IMG/VR virus record: IMGVR_UViG_3300023435_000048
Span: 1-41,393 of that record
Length of the DNA stretch: 41,393 nt
From: a virus
Direction: 5' to 3' (one strand)
Shown here: positions 8,362-14,843 of the stretch, piece after piece
How positions within the stretch are numbered: position 1 is the stretch's first letter
Layout of the letters: each line of letters begins with the position of its first letter
Notes under the pieces: model-generated
Databases searched by the model: none
What the model was told of the DNA's origin: nothing
The model's input: the letters and a program-made list of their open reading frames with translations, nothing else
Translations under genes and position numbers: made by a program

Positions 8362-9873
8362 TCACTCTCCGTATTGTTCGTTCCATTCTGCCATTTCAGC
8401 CTCTATAGACTCTTTAACCACTTCAGTATTTAACATCCCTTCCCTTCTTTGGTCTACTTCTGATTTTTGGGGGTTCTTTGTAACATTTACAATTTTACTG
8501 TCGTCTATGTCACTGTAGTCCCATGGTATCTTACTACAACTATACCTTAATCCATCGGTGTAATCATCCTTAGCCTTGTTCTTAGGCGTTCCTACCTTTA
8601 AGGCTAAAAGTTCGTTCCTTAATGGTTGAAGTTCGGGAGTATCAAATATAAAGAGTTTGCTGTTCTTAAATAGTACATTTAGGATACCTTCTCCTAGATC
8701 GTGTGACTTTTCGGCTGGTTGAAGTCCTGGTATTACGCCCATAGAAATCATGCCAAAATCCTTGGCGTGCCAATCATAATATGAAGCGATTGGGTTTAAC
8801 CCCTTAACCATCTCCATATATTTGTCTTGTATATCCTTATTGGTCGTGATTATTTTGTCCCCACGCCAGCCACGGAATATATAGCCTATTTTAAAATCAT
8901 GTCTAACCGCCACCAATACGCACGCAGCAGGATGGTTCACACCACCACTACCTATATCTATACCTCCGTATATGTAGTAGTCTTTACCTATATCTATGGG
9001 CTTAACCATGTTAGTTGAAGGATCGAAACTTTCGTACACTCTACCTTCTGATATACCGAACTTACCATAAACCCTGGTCTGTACTTCTGCCAAAGTAGGA
9101 TAACTATTGATAATCCTGTTAATTCTACGTTCTGTCCATGTACTAGGGGTGTCATCTTCATATTTCATACAATCAAAAAGAGATATTTGTTTCTTATATG
9201 CGTCTTTGAATAATTCCTTGTCTCCTTTTTCTTCCATAGCACATCGCCATTCTTCTTGGCATAATGTAGCCGTGAAAACCATGTTAAAATATCCGTCAGT
9301 TGCGTTAGTTCTACTTGTCACTTCGGAATACAAATCGTATGGTAACTCCTCATCTACGAAGCAAGCATAAACAGTCAATGATTGCAGGTTCATAGCCTTC
9401 TGGGAATAGAACTTAAAAACAATCATCACTCCACTATTAAAAGTAAGGGTTTCGATATTTCCGTTCTTATAAGTTTCTTTCCATCCATATATAGGATGAT
9501 CTTTATACTTCCCACTTGGTAGGTACTTGCTCCACTTGACTTCAAACTCTACAGTAGCGGTTCCACCATCAGGGTATAGATACCAGAACAGGCGTGTCTT
9601 ATCTGACTTCAAGCTCTCCCACTGGGAAGCCCAAAGAATAGGCCAAAGCTCAGGACTGGTAGCCCAAGTGATACATTTGATAATGTTCATTGAGCTTTTG
9701 CCAATTTGGTTTGCTGCCGTAAGAAGGCACATCTGATTTCTACAGTCTATGAACTCTCTTTGCCACATATACAGTCTATGGGCGTGTAGATGTGGCAGTC
9801 CTTCGGTTAGGTCTTTTTTCTGTTCTAAAAGGGCGAGTTTCTCCTTATATATGGATAACTCTTTGTCACTCAC
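8362..9873 (-). CDS. terL: Terminase large subunit
   Basis: This is the 503-residue packaging motor, an ATPase plus nuclease. A Walker A-like loop AANQIGKSS lies at residues 53-61 and a Walker B segment VYACFVDEE at 168-176. The C-terminal RNase H-like nuclease shows YGGIDIGSG (302-310) with the first acidic residue at D306, YYDWHAKD (365-372) and DDYTDGLRYS (436-445). This order and length are typical of phage large terminase subunits. It would dock on the portal, cut concatemers and drive DNA into the prohead. The gene start overlaps the preceding small gene by eight bases and is followed by the portal module. Confidence 0.95.
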   Translation of the reverse strand: MSDKELSIYKEKLALLEQKKDLTEGLPHLHAHRLYMWQREFIDCRNQMCLLTAANQIGKSSMNIIKCITWATSPELWPILWASQWESLKSDKTRLFWYLYPDGGTATVEFEVKWSKYLPSGKYKDHPIYGWKETYKNGNIETLTFNSGVMIVFKFYSQKAMNLQSLTVYACFVDEELPYDLYSEVTSRTNATDGYFNMVFTATLCQEEWRCAMEEKGDKELFKDAYKKQISLFDCMKYEDDTPSTWTERRINRIINSYPTLAEVQTRVYGKFGISEGRVYESFDPSTNMVKPIDIGKDYYIYGGIDIGSGGVNHPAACVLVAVRHDFKIGYIFRGWRGDKIITTNKDIQDKYMEMVKGLNPIASYYDWHAKDFGMISMGVIPGLQPAEKSHDLGEGILNVLFKNSKLFIFDTPELQPLRNELLALKVGTPKNKAKDDYTDGLRYSCSKIPWDYSDIDDSKIVNVTKNPQKSEVDQRREGMLNTEVVKESIEAEMAEWNEQYGE

Positions 9874-10123
9874 TTGCTTCGTTCTGATCGTTCTTTTCTG
9901 GATTTTCTTCTTTTTCTGCTGTTTTTACGTTTTCAATCTTTTTGCCTTTCAATAGGCAGATTATGTCCTCAATCGGAGTCGAAACGGCGATTTCGTTCTC
10001 TGGACTTTCCACATTGGCATACGTAATCTTACAACCCTTGGCTTCTTCCTCAATACTTGCGCAATGATCGGTATTGACCAAAATCTTCCTTTCACTACCT
10101 AGTCTTTTTAATGATAAAATCAT
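9866..10123 (-). CDS. Hypothetical protein between terminase genes, 85 aa
   Basis: An 85-residue protein (MILSLKRLGSERKILVN) begins at an ATG that overlaps the small-terminase stop (ATGA) and has AAGGAGG upstream. The first 60 residues look like a small compact domain with two cysteines. The last 20 are a Glu/Lys/Asn-rich tail. It overlaps the large terminase start by eight bases, so all three are translationally coupled. No family is recognised. Confidence 0.6.
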   Translation of the reverse strand: MILSLKRLGSERKILVNTDHCASIEEEAKGCKITYANVESPENEIAVSTPIEDIICLLKGKKIENVKTAEKEENPEKNDQNEASE

Positions 10124-10815
10124 TTTGCCTCCTTTTTCGTGTTTGTTATCGCTAAGGCTGGTATCTGACCGTCCAGCTCCTTAATGCGTTTTTCTATCTC
10201 CTCTAAACTCAGTTCATGTCCGATATTTACTCTTAATTCCTTACTTTCGCTCCTTTGTATTGGAGTACCCTGGAGCCTATCTTCCATTTGCTTAATAGTT
10301 CGTAGTTTTAAACTAGCCAGGGTGGTATCAAACCTCCCCTCTTTATCAACACACGGCTGGTCTAGTATTTCTTTTATGACCTTACTACCATACTGGCTTA
10401 GGATTGAATTAAGCCGAGCCTCATACTTCATTATAGGTTTAAGTATAAACGAAAACGAGTATTGGTTATTAATTAGGCGTGACATTTGAGAGCTTGTGCA
10501 TATCCCGTCGATGATATTAGCCCTTAACATTTTTCGCCCACTACTTCGGGCGGTCCAATACTCTAGCCAGAACCCTTCTCTGACAGAAGTAAGAAGTTCT
10601 ATATCCTCGTTAAAGTTCTTCTTCAGCTCGCTAACGTCCATGATAAAAATATCGCCTGGAATAGCAATCATTTTGTCTCGCATACCAAAATCCATACTAT
10701 CAGCCAAGTCTGACTGACCCATAGATAAGACTACCGACCCATCAGAAGTCAAAACCTCCATTGGGGCATCAACTTTTACCTTATACTTTGTCTTATCTTT
10801 AGGAGGTCTACCCAT
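10120..10815 (-). CDS. Terminase small subunit (probable)
   Basis: This is a 231-residue protein, first gene of the late block, two genes upstream of the large terminase. It starts MGRPPKDKTK. The middle contains a helical region compatible with DNA binding (NIIDGICTSSQMSRLINNQY), and the C-terminus has a charged helix (SLEEIEKRIKELDGQ) of the type used for oligomerisation or contact with the large subunit. Small terminase subunits recognise the packaging site and vary greatly in sequence, so the call relies on position and architecture. The start ATG follows AAGGA about ten bases away. Confidence 0.65.
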   Translation of the reverse strand: MGRPPKDKTKYKVKVDAPMEVLTSDGSVVLSMGQSDLADSMDFGMRDKMIAIPGDIFIMDVSELKKNFNEDIELLTSVREGFWLEYWTARSSGRKMLRANIIDGICTSSQMSRLINNQYSFSFILKPIMKYEARLNSILSQYGSKVIKEILDQPCVDKEGRFDTTLASLKLRTIKQMEDRLQGTPIQRSESKELRVNIGHELSLEEIEKRIKELDGQIPALAITNTKKEAK

Positions 10816-10830
10816 AACTTAATATTTTCC

Positions 10831-10888
10831 TTGTTTTTTTTAAAAATGCAAGTACAATAGTTGTATTACTTTCTTTTAGGGGTGTAAA
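10831..10888. promoter_or_regulatory. Overlapping divergent promoters sharing a dyad
   Basis: On the plus strand TTGTTT (10831-10836) and TACAAT (10853-10858) are 16 bases apart. On the minus strand TTTACA (10888-10883) and TACAAC (10865-10860) are 17 apart. The two -10 elements are the two arms of a dyad, TACAA-TAG-TTGTA, at 10853-10865. The arrangement would drive the late block leftward and the FmdB unit rightward from one point. These are consensus matches only. Confidence 0.4.
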
Positions 10889-11118
10889 TGCCAATTTACG
10901 ATGTTCGGTGCGATAAATGTGGAGAGTTCGAGATATTCTCCAAGATGGACGAGCCGGTGCTATGCCCAAAATGCGGTAAACCAGCCATAAAGTTAGTAAG
11001 TGCCGTACAATTTGAGTTTAAATGCGCTATGGATACCTGGAGTGGTGGGAAATCAGGGATTAAAGGTGCAAGGAACATAAACGAAAGACCAAAAATGCCA
11101 AGAAAACAGGAGGATTAA
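10888..11118 (+). CDS. FmdB-like zinc ribbon protein
   Basis: This 76-residue protein has the N-terminal pattern MPIYDVRCDKCGEFEIF followed by CPKCGKPA, giving the CxxCG...CPxCG zinc ribbon of the FmdB family (putative regulatory proteins, Zinc_ribbon_8). The C-terminal part is basic and Gly/Lys-rich (WSGGKSGIKG). FmdB-like proteins are common in phages, often near structural genes. A role in transcription is often assumed but not shown. It opens a short plus-strand unit immediately divergent from the late block. The ATG follows AGGGGTGTAA. Confidence 0.8.
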   Translation: MPIYDVRCDKCGEFEIFSKMDEPVLCPKCGKPAIKLVSAVQFEFKCAMDTWSGGKSGIKGARNINERPKMPRKQED

Positions 11119-11119
11119 A

Positions 11120-11227
11120 ATGGCTAAGAAAGGAACACCAAAAAAAGACGGCTCAGGAAAAGGCAAAAGAGCAAATCAGGGACGTGGGGGTTGTAAAACA
11201 ACTTCTAAAACAGGAAAAGGAAGATAA
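11120..11227 (+). CDS. Gly/Lys-rich mini-protein, 35 aa
   Basis: ATG at 11120 follows AGGAGGATTAAA and the frame runs 35 codons to TAA. The product (MAKKGTPKKDGSGKGKRA, then NQGRGGC) is strongly basic and almost without hydrophobic residues. The DGSG...GRGGC pattern faintly recalls the DUF5320-type DGTGP...GRGxGxC proteins. The excellent ribosome binding site and snug spacing between its neighbours support translation. Nucleic-acid binding is plausible from charge but not shown. Confidence 0.65.
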   Translation: MAKKGTPKKDGSGKGKRANQGRGGCKTTSKTGKGR

Positions 11228-11241
11228 AAACAGGAGGAAGA

Positions 11242-11616
11242 ATGAAACTAAGAGAAGCACTTAAACTTTACCACGGACTAGCAAAAGTAAAAGCTATTCC
11301 GAATACTAAGATTGCATACGCAATCGTTAAGAACGAAAAGATCCTTAAGCCATTAATTACTGACTTATCCCCAAAACCTACAGAAGAAATGAAGGCTTAC
11401 TGGGCTGATTTGGGAAAATGCGAAACTACTGTAGCCAAGGAAGTGTGCAACAAAAAAAACACCAAGGTCCTAGAGAAAATAACCAAACTACAGGACGATT
11501 GGGAAAAAGAACTCGACGACAAAGACGTAACGCCGATGCTACATAAAGTCGAAGCTAAAGAATTTCCTGATAATTTAACAGCAGCACAAATAGAAATACT
11601 CGATTGCCTCGTCTAG
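11242..11616 (+). CDS. DUF1617-like hypothetical protein, 124 aa
   Basis: This 124-residue helical protein starts MKLREALKLYHGLAKVKAIP behind AGGAGGAAGA. The pattern of an N-terminal helix, a KIAYAIVKNEKIL segment, a long charged middle helix, and a C-terminal HKVEAKEFPDNLTAAQIEIL resembles the DUF1617 family of small phage proteins, whose function is unknown. It ends the short plus-strand unit, and its stop codon lies inside a small inverted repeat. The family call is from memory of the pattern. Confidence 0.6.
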   Translation: MKLREALKLYHGLAKVKAIPNTKIAYAIVKNEKILKPLITDLSPKPTEEMKAYWADLGKCETTVAKEVCNKKNTKVLEKITKLQDDWEKELDDKDVTPMLHKVEAKEFPDNLTAAQIEILDCLV

Positions 11617-11671
11617 TAAAACTAGACACCCTCCAGGCGGGTCACTCTCCCACACCCTTTTGTGGCCCGCC
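11611..11671. terminator. Two hairpins between convergent units
   Basis: GTCTAGT (11611-11617) pairs with ACTAGAC (11621-11627). A stronger stem of GGCGGGTCAC (11636-11645) with GTGGCCCGCC (11662-11671) has one wobble pair. They separate the plus-strand unit from the minus-strand unit ending at 11690. Neither is followed by a clear U-run, so this may be an RNA-stabilising or factor-dependent bidirectional stop. Confidence 0.45.
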
Positions 11672-11689
11672 GAACATTCATAAGCCTTA

Positions 11690-11752
11690 TTACCAGATAC
11701 CGTCAGTAGCGTCTTTAGAAACCCCTAGCGTATCGTAAAGGTCTTTTATCAT
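11690..11752 (-). CDS. 20-aa ORF resembling the start of a J-domain
   Basis: The ATG overlaps the previous stop (ATGA), giving translational coupling, and the frame ends after 20 residues (MIKDLYDTLGVSKDATDGIW). The segment DLYDTLGVSKDAT matches the conserved first helix of DnaJ J-domains (D-Y-Y-E-x-LGV-x-x-DA), after which the homology stops. The HPD motif is absent. Either it is a relic of a truncated J-domain gene or a mini-protein. I could not restore the rest of a J-domain by a simple frameshift. Confidence 0.4.
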   Translation of the reverse strand: MIKDLYDTLGVSKDATDGIW

Positions 11753-11928
11753 CCCTCCTTCTTCTCTGTATTTAATACGTTGCCAGGAACATAACGACCA
11801 TCCGAAGTAAACTCACGAAAAACGTGCCCGCACTCGCACTTTTTTGGTACCCTCCTCGGAAGTTCCTTATTGCACTTCGGGCAGCGGATCTTCTTACGGC
11901 CTTGGGTGATGCGATCCGTCATTTGCAT
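11749..11928 (-). CDS. Small zinc-ribbon protein, 59 aa
   Basis: The ATG at 11928 is preceded by AGAGGTAATAA. The product has two CxC/CxxC knuckles, RCPKCNKEL and KKCECGHVF, in residues 15-37, a compact zinc ribbon like those of small ribosomal or transcription accessory proteins. A short tail (YVPGNVLNTEKKEG) follows. The gene begins four bases after the preceding stop and overlaps the following 20-codon ORF. Function is unknown. Nucleic-acid or protein binding is the usual role of such folds. Confidence 0.7.
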   Translation of the reverse strand: MQMTDRITQGRKKIRCPKCNKELPRRVPKKCECGHVFREFTSDGRYVPGNVLNTEKKEG

Positions 11929-11931
11929 TTA

Positions 11932-12183
11932 TTACCTCTTGTAAACAGTTATTACTTGTTCTATATCACCAGCTTCCGTCGCATTAAAGTTCTCAACAGT
12001 TACTTCTTTGAGTGGGCAATCAACATCTATGGTGTCAGGATTAACTGGCTTTTCTTCACTAAACTTTTGTCCCTTTTTTGAGCAAACATTATAATCGGCT
12101 GCTGAACAATTTTTAATACCAAATGTTAAATATCTACAATCCTTACACTTAACCATAATACAATTATCTAGTATCTTGGGCAT
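11932..12183 (-). CDS. Cysteine-rich protein with KILDN N-terminus, 83 aa
   Basis: The start overlaps the upstream stop (TAATG). Six cysteines are visible, in VKCKDCRYL, NCSAADYNVCSKK and DVDCPLKE, suggesting one metal centre or more. The N-terminus MPKILDNCIMVKCKDC and the DCPL motif are shared with the 118-residue protein at 19835 (MKILDNAIVTMCGEC, KDCPLQ), so the two are paralogous despite lying on opposite strands. Function unknown. Confidence 0.7.
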   Translation of the reverse strand: MPKILDNCIMVKCKDCRYLTFGIKNCSAADYNVCSKKGQKFSEEKPVNPDTIDVDCPLKEVTVENFNATEAGDIEQVITVYKR

Positions 12184-12752
12184 TATTTCCCCTCCTTCTT
12201 AACCTTCGGACGCTCGATCCCCACTCCCTCTCCGTCACGAATTATCCGCCCCTCAACAGGCATACAACCACGCAACACGTCACACAGCTTGCCATGCTCC
12301 TCAACAAATCCCCTCGGAACCAGTATATCGTTATACTTCTTATTCCTACACTTATTAAACACAGCCGGCTCAAAATACTTAGTATGATCGCAACCACACA
12401 CTCCGCAGACCAACTTACCAACACCTACCCCTACGCAAGTCGGAAAACACACCACTCTACCCTGCAACGTCACCTGGTACTTCCTAACACCCTTCTTCAT
12501 ACCCAATTTACCAAATAAGACGTAATCCAACTTACCCCTCTCCTTTACAATCTTGTCTACCTTCTCCTGGAACACAGAAACCTCGTTATCGGCACCGTTT
12601 GATACCTCGTTTCCCCCCAAACTCGTTATCCCCTCCTCGTTTCCCTTCGCAACTGCTCTGCACTCGTGGCTACAGAACTTTCCCCCCCCACGCTTTACGT
12701 CGCTCGGACTTCTGTTAAACTCCTTGCTACATACCTCGCAAATACACTTCAT
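12183..12752 (-). CDS. Putative zinc-finger DNA-binding protein, 189 aa
   Basis: I chose the ATG at 12752 (MKCICEVCSKEFNRSPSDVK) because AGGAGG sits six bases upstream. A further upstream start would add ten residues but lacks a site. The N-terminus is a treble-clef-like finger, CxCxVC...KFCSHECR at residues 3-34, of the type found next to HNH nucleases and in phage DNA-binding proteins. A second set of cysteines lies near VCGVCGCDH. The middle has repeated (G/D)NE motifs that coincide with AACGAG repeats in the DNA. It is the first gene of the leftward unit that faces the control region, so a regulator is possible. No catalytic HNH core is visible. Confidence 0.6.
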   Translation of the reverse strand: MKCICEVCSKEFNRSPSDVKRGGGKFCSHECRAVAKGNEEGITSLGGNEVSNGADNEVSVFQEKVDKIVKERGKLDYVLFGKLGMKKGVRKYQVTLQGRVVCFPTCVGVGVGKLVCGVCGCDHTKYFEPAVFNKCRNKKYNDILVPRGFVEEHGKLCDVLRGCMPVEGRIIRDGEGVGIERPKVKKEGK

Positions 12753-12803
12753 AAAGTACCTCCTACCTCGTTTCGCTCTCAACTTACCTCGTTATGGCTC
12801 GTT
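12582..12803 (-). repeat. Seven AACGAG repeats across promoter, leader and coding start
   Basis: CTCGTT (AACGAG on the minus strand) occurs at 12582, 12606, 12622, 12636, 12767, 12788 and 12798. Three copies lie upstream of the start codon, one touching the predicted -10. Four lie inside the coding region, where they encode Asn-Glu pairs. The non-coding copies argue that the repeat is not only a protein feature. Confidence 0.5.
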
Positions 12804-12819
12804 ATCAATACAATGTCAA
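12791..12819 (-). promoter_or_regulatory. Sigma70-like promoter for the leftward zinc-protein unit
   Basis: On the minus strand a perfect TTGACA (12819-12814) is followed after 17 bases by CATAAC (12796-12791). Transcription would begin near 12784, about 30 bases ahead of the ATG at 12752. AACGAG repeats overlap and flank the -10, an arrangement suited to autoregulation. Confidence 0.5.
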
Positions 12820-12998
12820 GTACTTAAAAAAAATAAAAAAAATATTTACGCCAGGGGGTATTACGTATACGTATACAGTTCCGCCCCCTACCCCCCTAGT
12901 CTGTTTTTTAGTTTTACTTTACATAATAGTACTTATGCGACACTCCTGGCGTGTGTAACCCGTTGATTATACTGGGAAACACTATTTTAGGATTAAAG
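12820..12998. other. Non-coding left part of control region
   Basis: There is no credible gene here. The stretch holds an A-rich run (12825-12845), a perfect 12-base palindrome GTATACGTATAC at 12865-12876, a C-rich patch near 12881-12897, and one GGCGTG hexamer at 12948-12953. The A-run and palindrome could be protein-binding or DNA-bending sites. Confidence 0.4.
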
Positions 12999-13477
12999 AC
13001 TAAACTAAAAACAGCTAGTTTTGACTAAACTTTGGGCAAACTGGGCAACTTTTTAGCTAGTTTACGGCCAATCCAGGACAGAAGTGCTTTCCTGAGTTTT
13101 TGCGAGTGAATTTTCTACGTCTTGCTTGTGTCCGGCCTTAGCTTGCTTTTTTTAGCTTGTTTAGTTCGTTTAGCCTAAACCCTTATAAGGAAGGATAAAG
13201 GCTTAGTACTTATAGAGCTTAAAAGGTAGGCTGGTTTTTATCCATAGTTTTACACTGATCCGCATTTAAGCCTTGAATTTGACCCTATTGCATTAATCCA
13301 ATGGCCTGCTAGTAAGTGATCTATAATAGCTTCTGGCGTGTAATTGGTGACTAAACCACTTTTAGTTTAGTTTTTGCTATGGATACAACCTTTGTGGATA
13401 TTACTAAACCAGCTTGTTTAGTGCTTTGTTGATTTTGTTACCTTTTTGCATAATAACTAAACAAGATTTAGTTTAGT
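12999..13477. repeat. ACTAAAC/GTTTAGT array in the control region
   Basis: CTAAAC occurs at 13000, 13025, 13175, 13351, 13404 and 13457. GTTTAG occurs at 13159, 13168, 13365, 13416 and 13471. Three are paired as ACTAAAC-N8-GTTTAGT (13350-13371), ACTAAAC-N6-GTTTAGT (13403-13422) and ACTAAAC-N8-GTTTAGT (13456-13477), with centres 52 and 54 bases apart, close to five helical turns. GTTTAG-C-CTAAAC at 13168-13180 is a tighter palindrome. The array lies upstream of the early promoters and between divergent units, which suits repressor operators or replication-initiator sites. Confidence 0.7.
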
Positions 13478-13493
13478 TCATTGTATTACAATC

Positions 13494-13520
13494 TTGGCAC
13501 AGTTCTTGCAATCCTATAAT
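13494..13520 (+). promoter_or_regulatory. Possible early promoter with perfect TATAAT
   Basis: TATAAT at 13515-13520 is a perfect -10. The best -35 is TTGGCA at 13494-13499 with a short 15-base spacer. It lies just downstream of the third ACTAAAC palindrome, so a bound repressor could block it. Confidence 0.4.
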
Positions 13521-13564
13521 ATATACATAAATATCTTTTTTTTTATCTTTATGCAAAATAATAG

Positions 13565-13593
13565 TAGACAAGGCATTTAACTTGTAGTACAAT
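13565..13593 (+). promoter_or_regulatory. Early rightward sigma70-like promoter
   Basis: TAGACA (13565-13570) and TACAAT (13588-13593) are separated by 17 bases, placing the start near 13600, just ahead of the GGGAGG and ATG of the first early gene. The same TAGACA -35 with a 17-base spacer recurs at 19354. Confidence 0.55.
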
Positions 13594-13626
13594 CTTTATA
13601 TTGGGTAGAAAAAGGGAGGTAAAACA

Positions 13627-13824
13627 ATGAGTAAAAACTTTAAGCATTTAGTTGAAGCGGTAGAGCTAAGGGGCTGTACAGTGAAAAGAATTGATTATTA
13701 TGTTTGGGCTTTAAATGGTAAAAAGCTAATGTTTGATGAGTTTATCAAGGCTTGTAGGGGTATTGTTAAAAAGTATGGAATAAGAGACGATCTAAGACCT
13801 AAACTTTACCAAGGAGGGTATTAA
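13627..13824 (+). CDS. Hypothetical early protein, 65 aa
   Basis: First gene of the rightward early block, with GGGAGG seven bases ahead of its ATG. The 65-residue product (MSKNFKHLVEAVELRGCTV) is basic, with a helical N-terminus, a short beta segment (YYVWALNGKKLMF), and a helical C-terminus. Being first behind the regulated promoter suggests an immediate-early role such as host takeover or regulation, but no family is recognised. The next gene begins two bases after its stop. Confidence 0.6.
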   Translation: MSKNFKHLVEAVELRGCTVKRIDYYVWALNGKKLMFDEFIKACRGIVKKYGIRDDLRPKLYQGGY

Positions 13825-13826
13825 TT

Positions 13827-14366
13827 ATGGAAATAAGAACATACAAGGTTTACAAGTTTGATGAGTTACCAAAGGACGGTCAACAAAAGGCTATTGAGAA
13901 TCTATACGATATAAACGTCGATTATAACGATTGGTTTTATGATGAAGGCTTGTTACTGGAAGCGGATAAAAACGGGTTTTATTTTGTGTTTAAAGACATA
14001 GAATTTGACCTTTACAGGCAAAAATATAATATCCCGTTAGAAGTAAATGACGAAACGAAAGTTCTTGATGTTTTACTATCAAAGCCTAAATATAAGCATA
14101 AAAAGCTCATAAAGTCTTTACATAAGGCTGGTTTTATCTGTTTTGACAGCAGTATAAGCCTTTATTCCTATTCTACAAAACTTAAAAGACTTAACAAAAT
14201 AATAGACGAACTAACAAGCGATTTTGACGAACTCCAAAGCGATCTTGCCTATAACGTGTTTAAACAGATAAAAAGTAATTATGAATATCTCACAAGCGAG
14301 GAACTTATAATCGAAACGATAAAAGCTAACGATTATGATTTTACTATACAGGGTAATATTGATTAG
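13827..14366 (+). CDS. Conserved phage protein with ELPKDGQQKAIENLYDINVD motif, 179 aa
   Basis: The gene encodes 179 residues starting MEIRTYKVYKFDELPKDGQQ. The N-terminal pattern (YKFDEL...QQKAIE...INVDYNDWFYDE) recurs in many unannotated phage and plasmid proteins, where it appears as YKFDELSEEAQEKAIE. The rest is helical, with acidic patches, and a C-terminal STKLKRLNKIIDELTSDFDEL coiled-coil-like segment. Function is unknown. Its stop codon lies at the base of a strong intrinsic terminator, making a two-gene immediate-early operon with the 65-residue gene. Confidence 0.6.
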   Translation: MEIRTYKVYKFDELPKDGQQKAIENLYDINVDYNDWFYDEGLLLEADKNGFYFVFKDIEFDLYRQKYNIPLEVNDETKVLDVLLSKPKYKHKKLIKSLHKAGFICFDSSISLYSYSTKLKRLNKIIDELTSDFDELQSDLAYNVFKQIKSNYEYLTSEELIIETIKANDYDFTIQGNID

Positions 14367-14405
14367 CCTTGATTTTATCCATTTAAGGGTAACAAGGCAT
14401 TTTTT
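14366..14405 (+). terminator. Intrinsic terminator after first early operon
   Basis: GCCTTG (14366-14371) pairs with CAAGGC (14393-14398), and an inner TTATCC (14375-14380) pairs with GGGTAA (14387-14392) around a 6-base loop, with a 3-base bulge. Six T residues follow immediately (14400-14405). This is the clearest rho-independent terminator in the window. Confidence 0.75.
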
Positions 14406-14417
14406 AGGGGCGTGATT

Positions 14418-14537
14418 ATGAACTACTTATATAAGGGGTTGCAATATGTTTTAGGCTGGTTTGGGCTTGTTTTACTGTGTTTGGGGCTGGTTTTTAAGGA
14501 ATTAGCTATATATTTTAAAAAAAAGGGGGATTTATGA
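14418..14537 (+). CDS. Single-pass membrane mini-protein, 39 aa
   Basis: ATG at 14418, 39 codons, stop overlapping the next start (ATGA). The product begins MNYLYKGLQYVLGWFGLV. It has a hydrophobic stretch at residues 9-31 rich in Leu, Gly and Val, and a basic C-terminus (FKKKGDL), consistent with one transmembrane helix, C-terminus in the cytoplasm. The upstream ribosome site is weak (AGGGGCGTGATT), and a GGCGTG hexamer lies right before the start. Function unknown. Confidence 0.5.
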   Translation: MNYLYKGLQYVLGWFGLVLLCLGLVFKELAIYFKKKGDL

Positions 14538-14809
14538 AAAAAGTAGAATTAGAGAAAAAACTACAAGAAGCGAATCAGTACATTGAGGAGCTACAAGAAA
14601 CTAATGTAAAACTAGACCATGATCTAAACGATGAAATTGTTGACCTTGTAAGGCAGAATGAGGATTTAGGGGCTTATCAGGACAAGTTTTATGACTTGGC
14701 TGGTAGTATTGAAACTGCTATTGACATGATAGAGGGGCGTGAACTTCAATACGGCGGTTTTAATGTTTTGGATATACTAAAAGACAATGATTTAAAAGAT
14801 GTTGCATAA
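14534..14809 (+). CDS. Coiled-coil protein, 91 aa
   Basis: This 91-residue acidic protein begins MKKVELEKKLQEANQYIEEL. Residues 2-50 form an obvious heptad-rich coiled coil (LEKKLQEANQYIEELQETN). The remainder is helical with an acidic tail. It is coupled to the preceding membrane mini-protein by an ATGA overlap, and GGGGGA precedes the start. A multimerisation or partner-binding role is likely. No family is recognised. Confidence 0.6.
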   Translation: MKKVELEKKLQEANQYIEELQETNVKLDHDLNDEIVDLVRQNEDLGAYQDKFYDLAGSIETAIDMIEGRELQYGGFNVLDILKDNDLKDVA

Positions 14810-14843
14810 TTAGGCTAGTTTTTACTAACAAAGGGGGGTTTTT

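Noticed and set aside
13193-13385. Inverted repeats GGATAAA/TTTATCC (13193-13243) and TATCCATAG/CTATGGATA (13239-13385)
   Set aside because: Short arms with long spacers in AT-rich DNA; expected by chance at this length and not linked to the phased array.
12783-13626. tRNA gene in the long intergenic region
   Set aside because: I looked for a T-loop GGTTCRA pattern and cloverleaf arms on both strands and found none.
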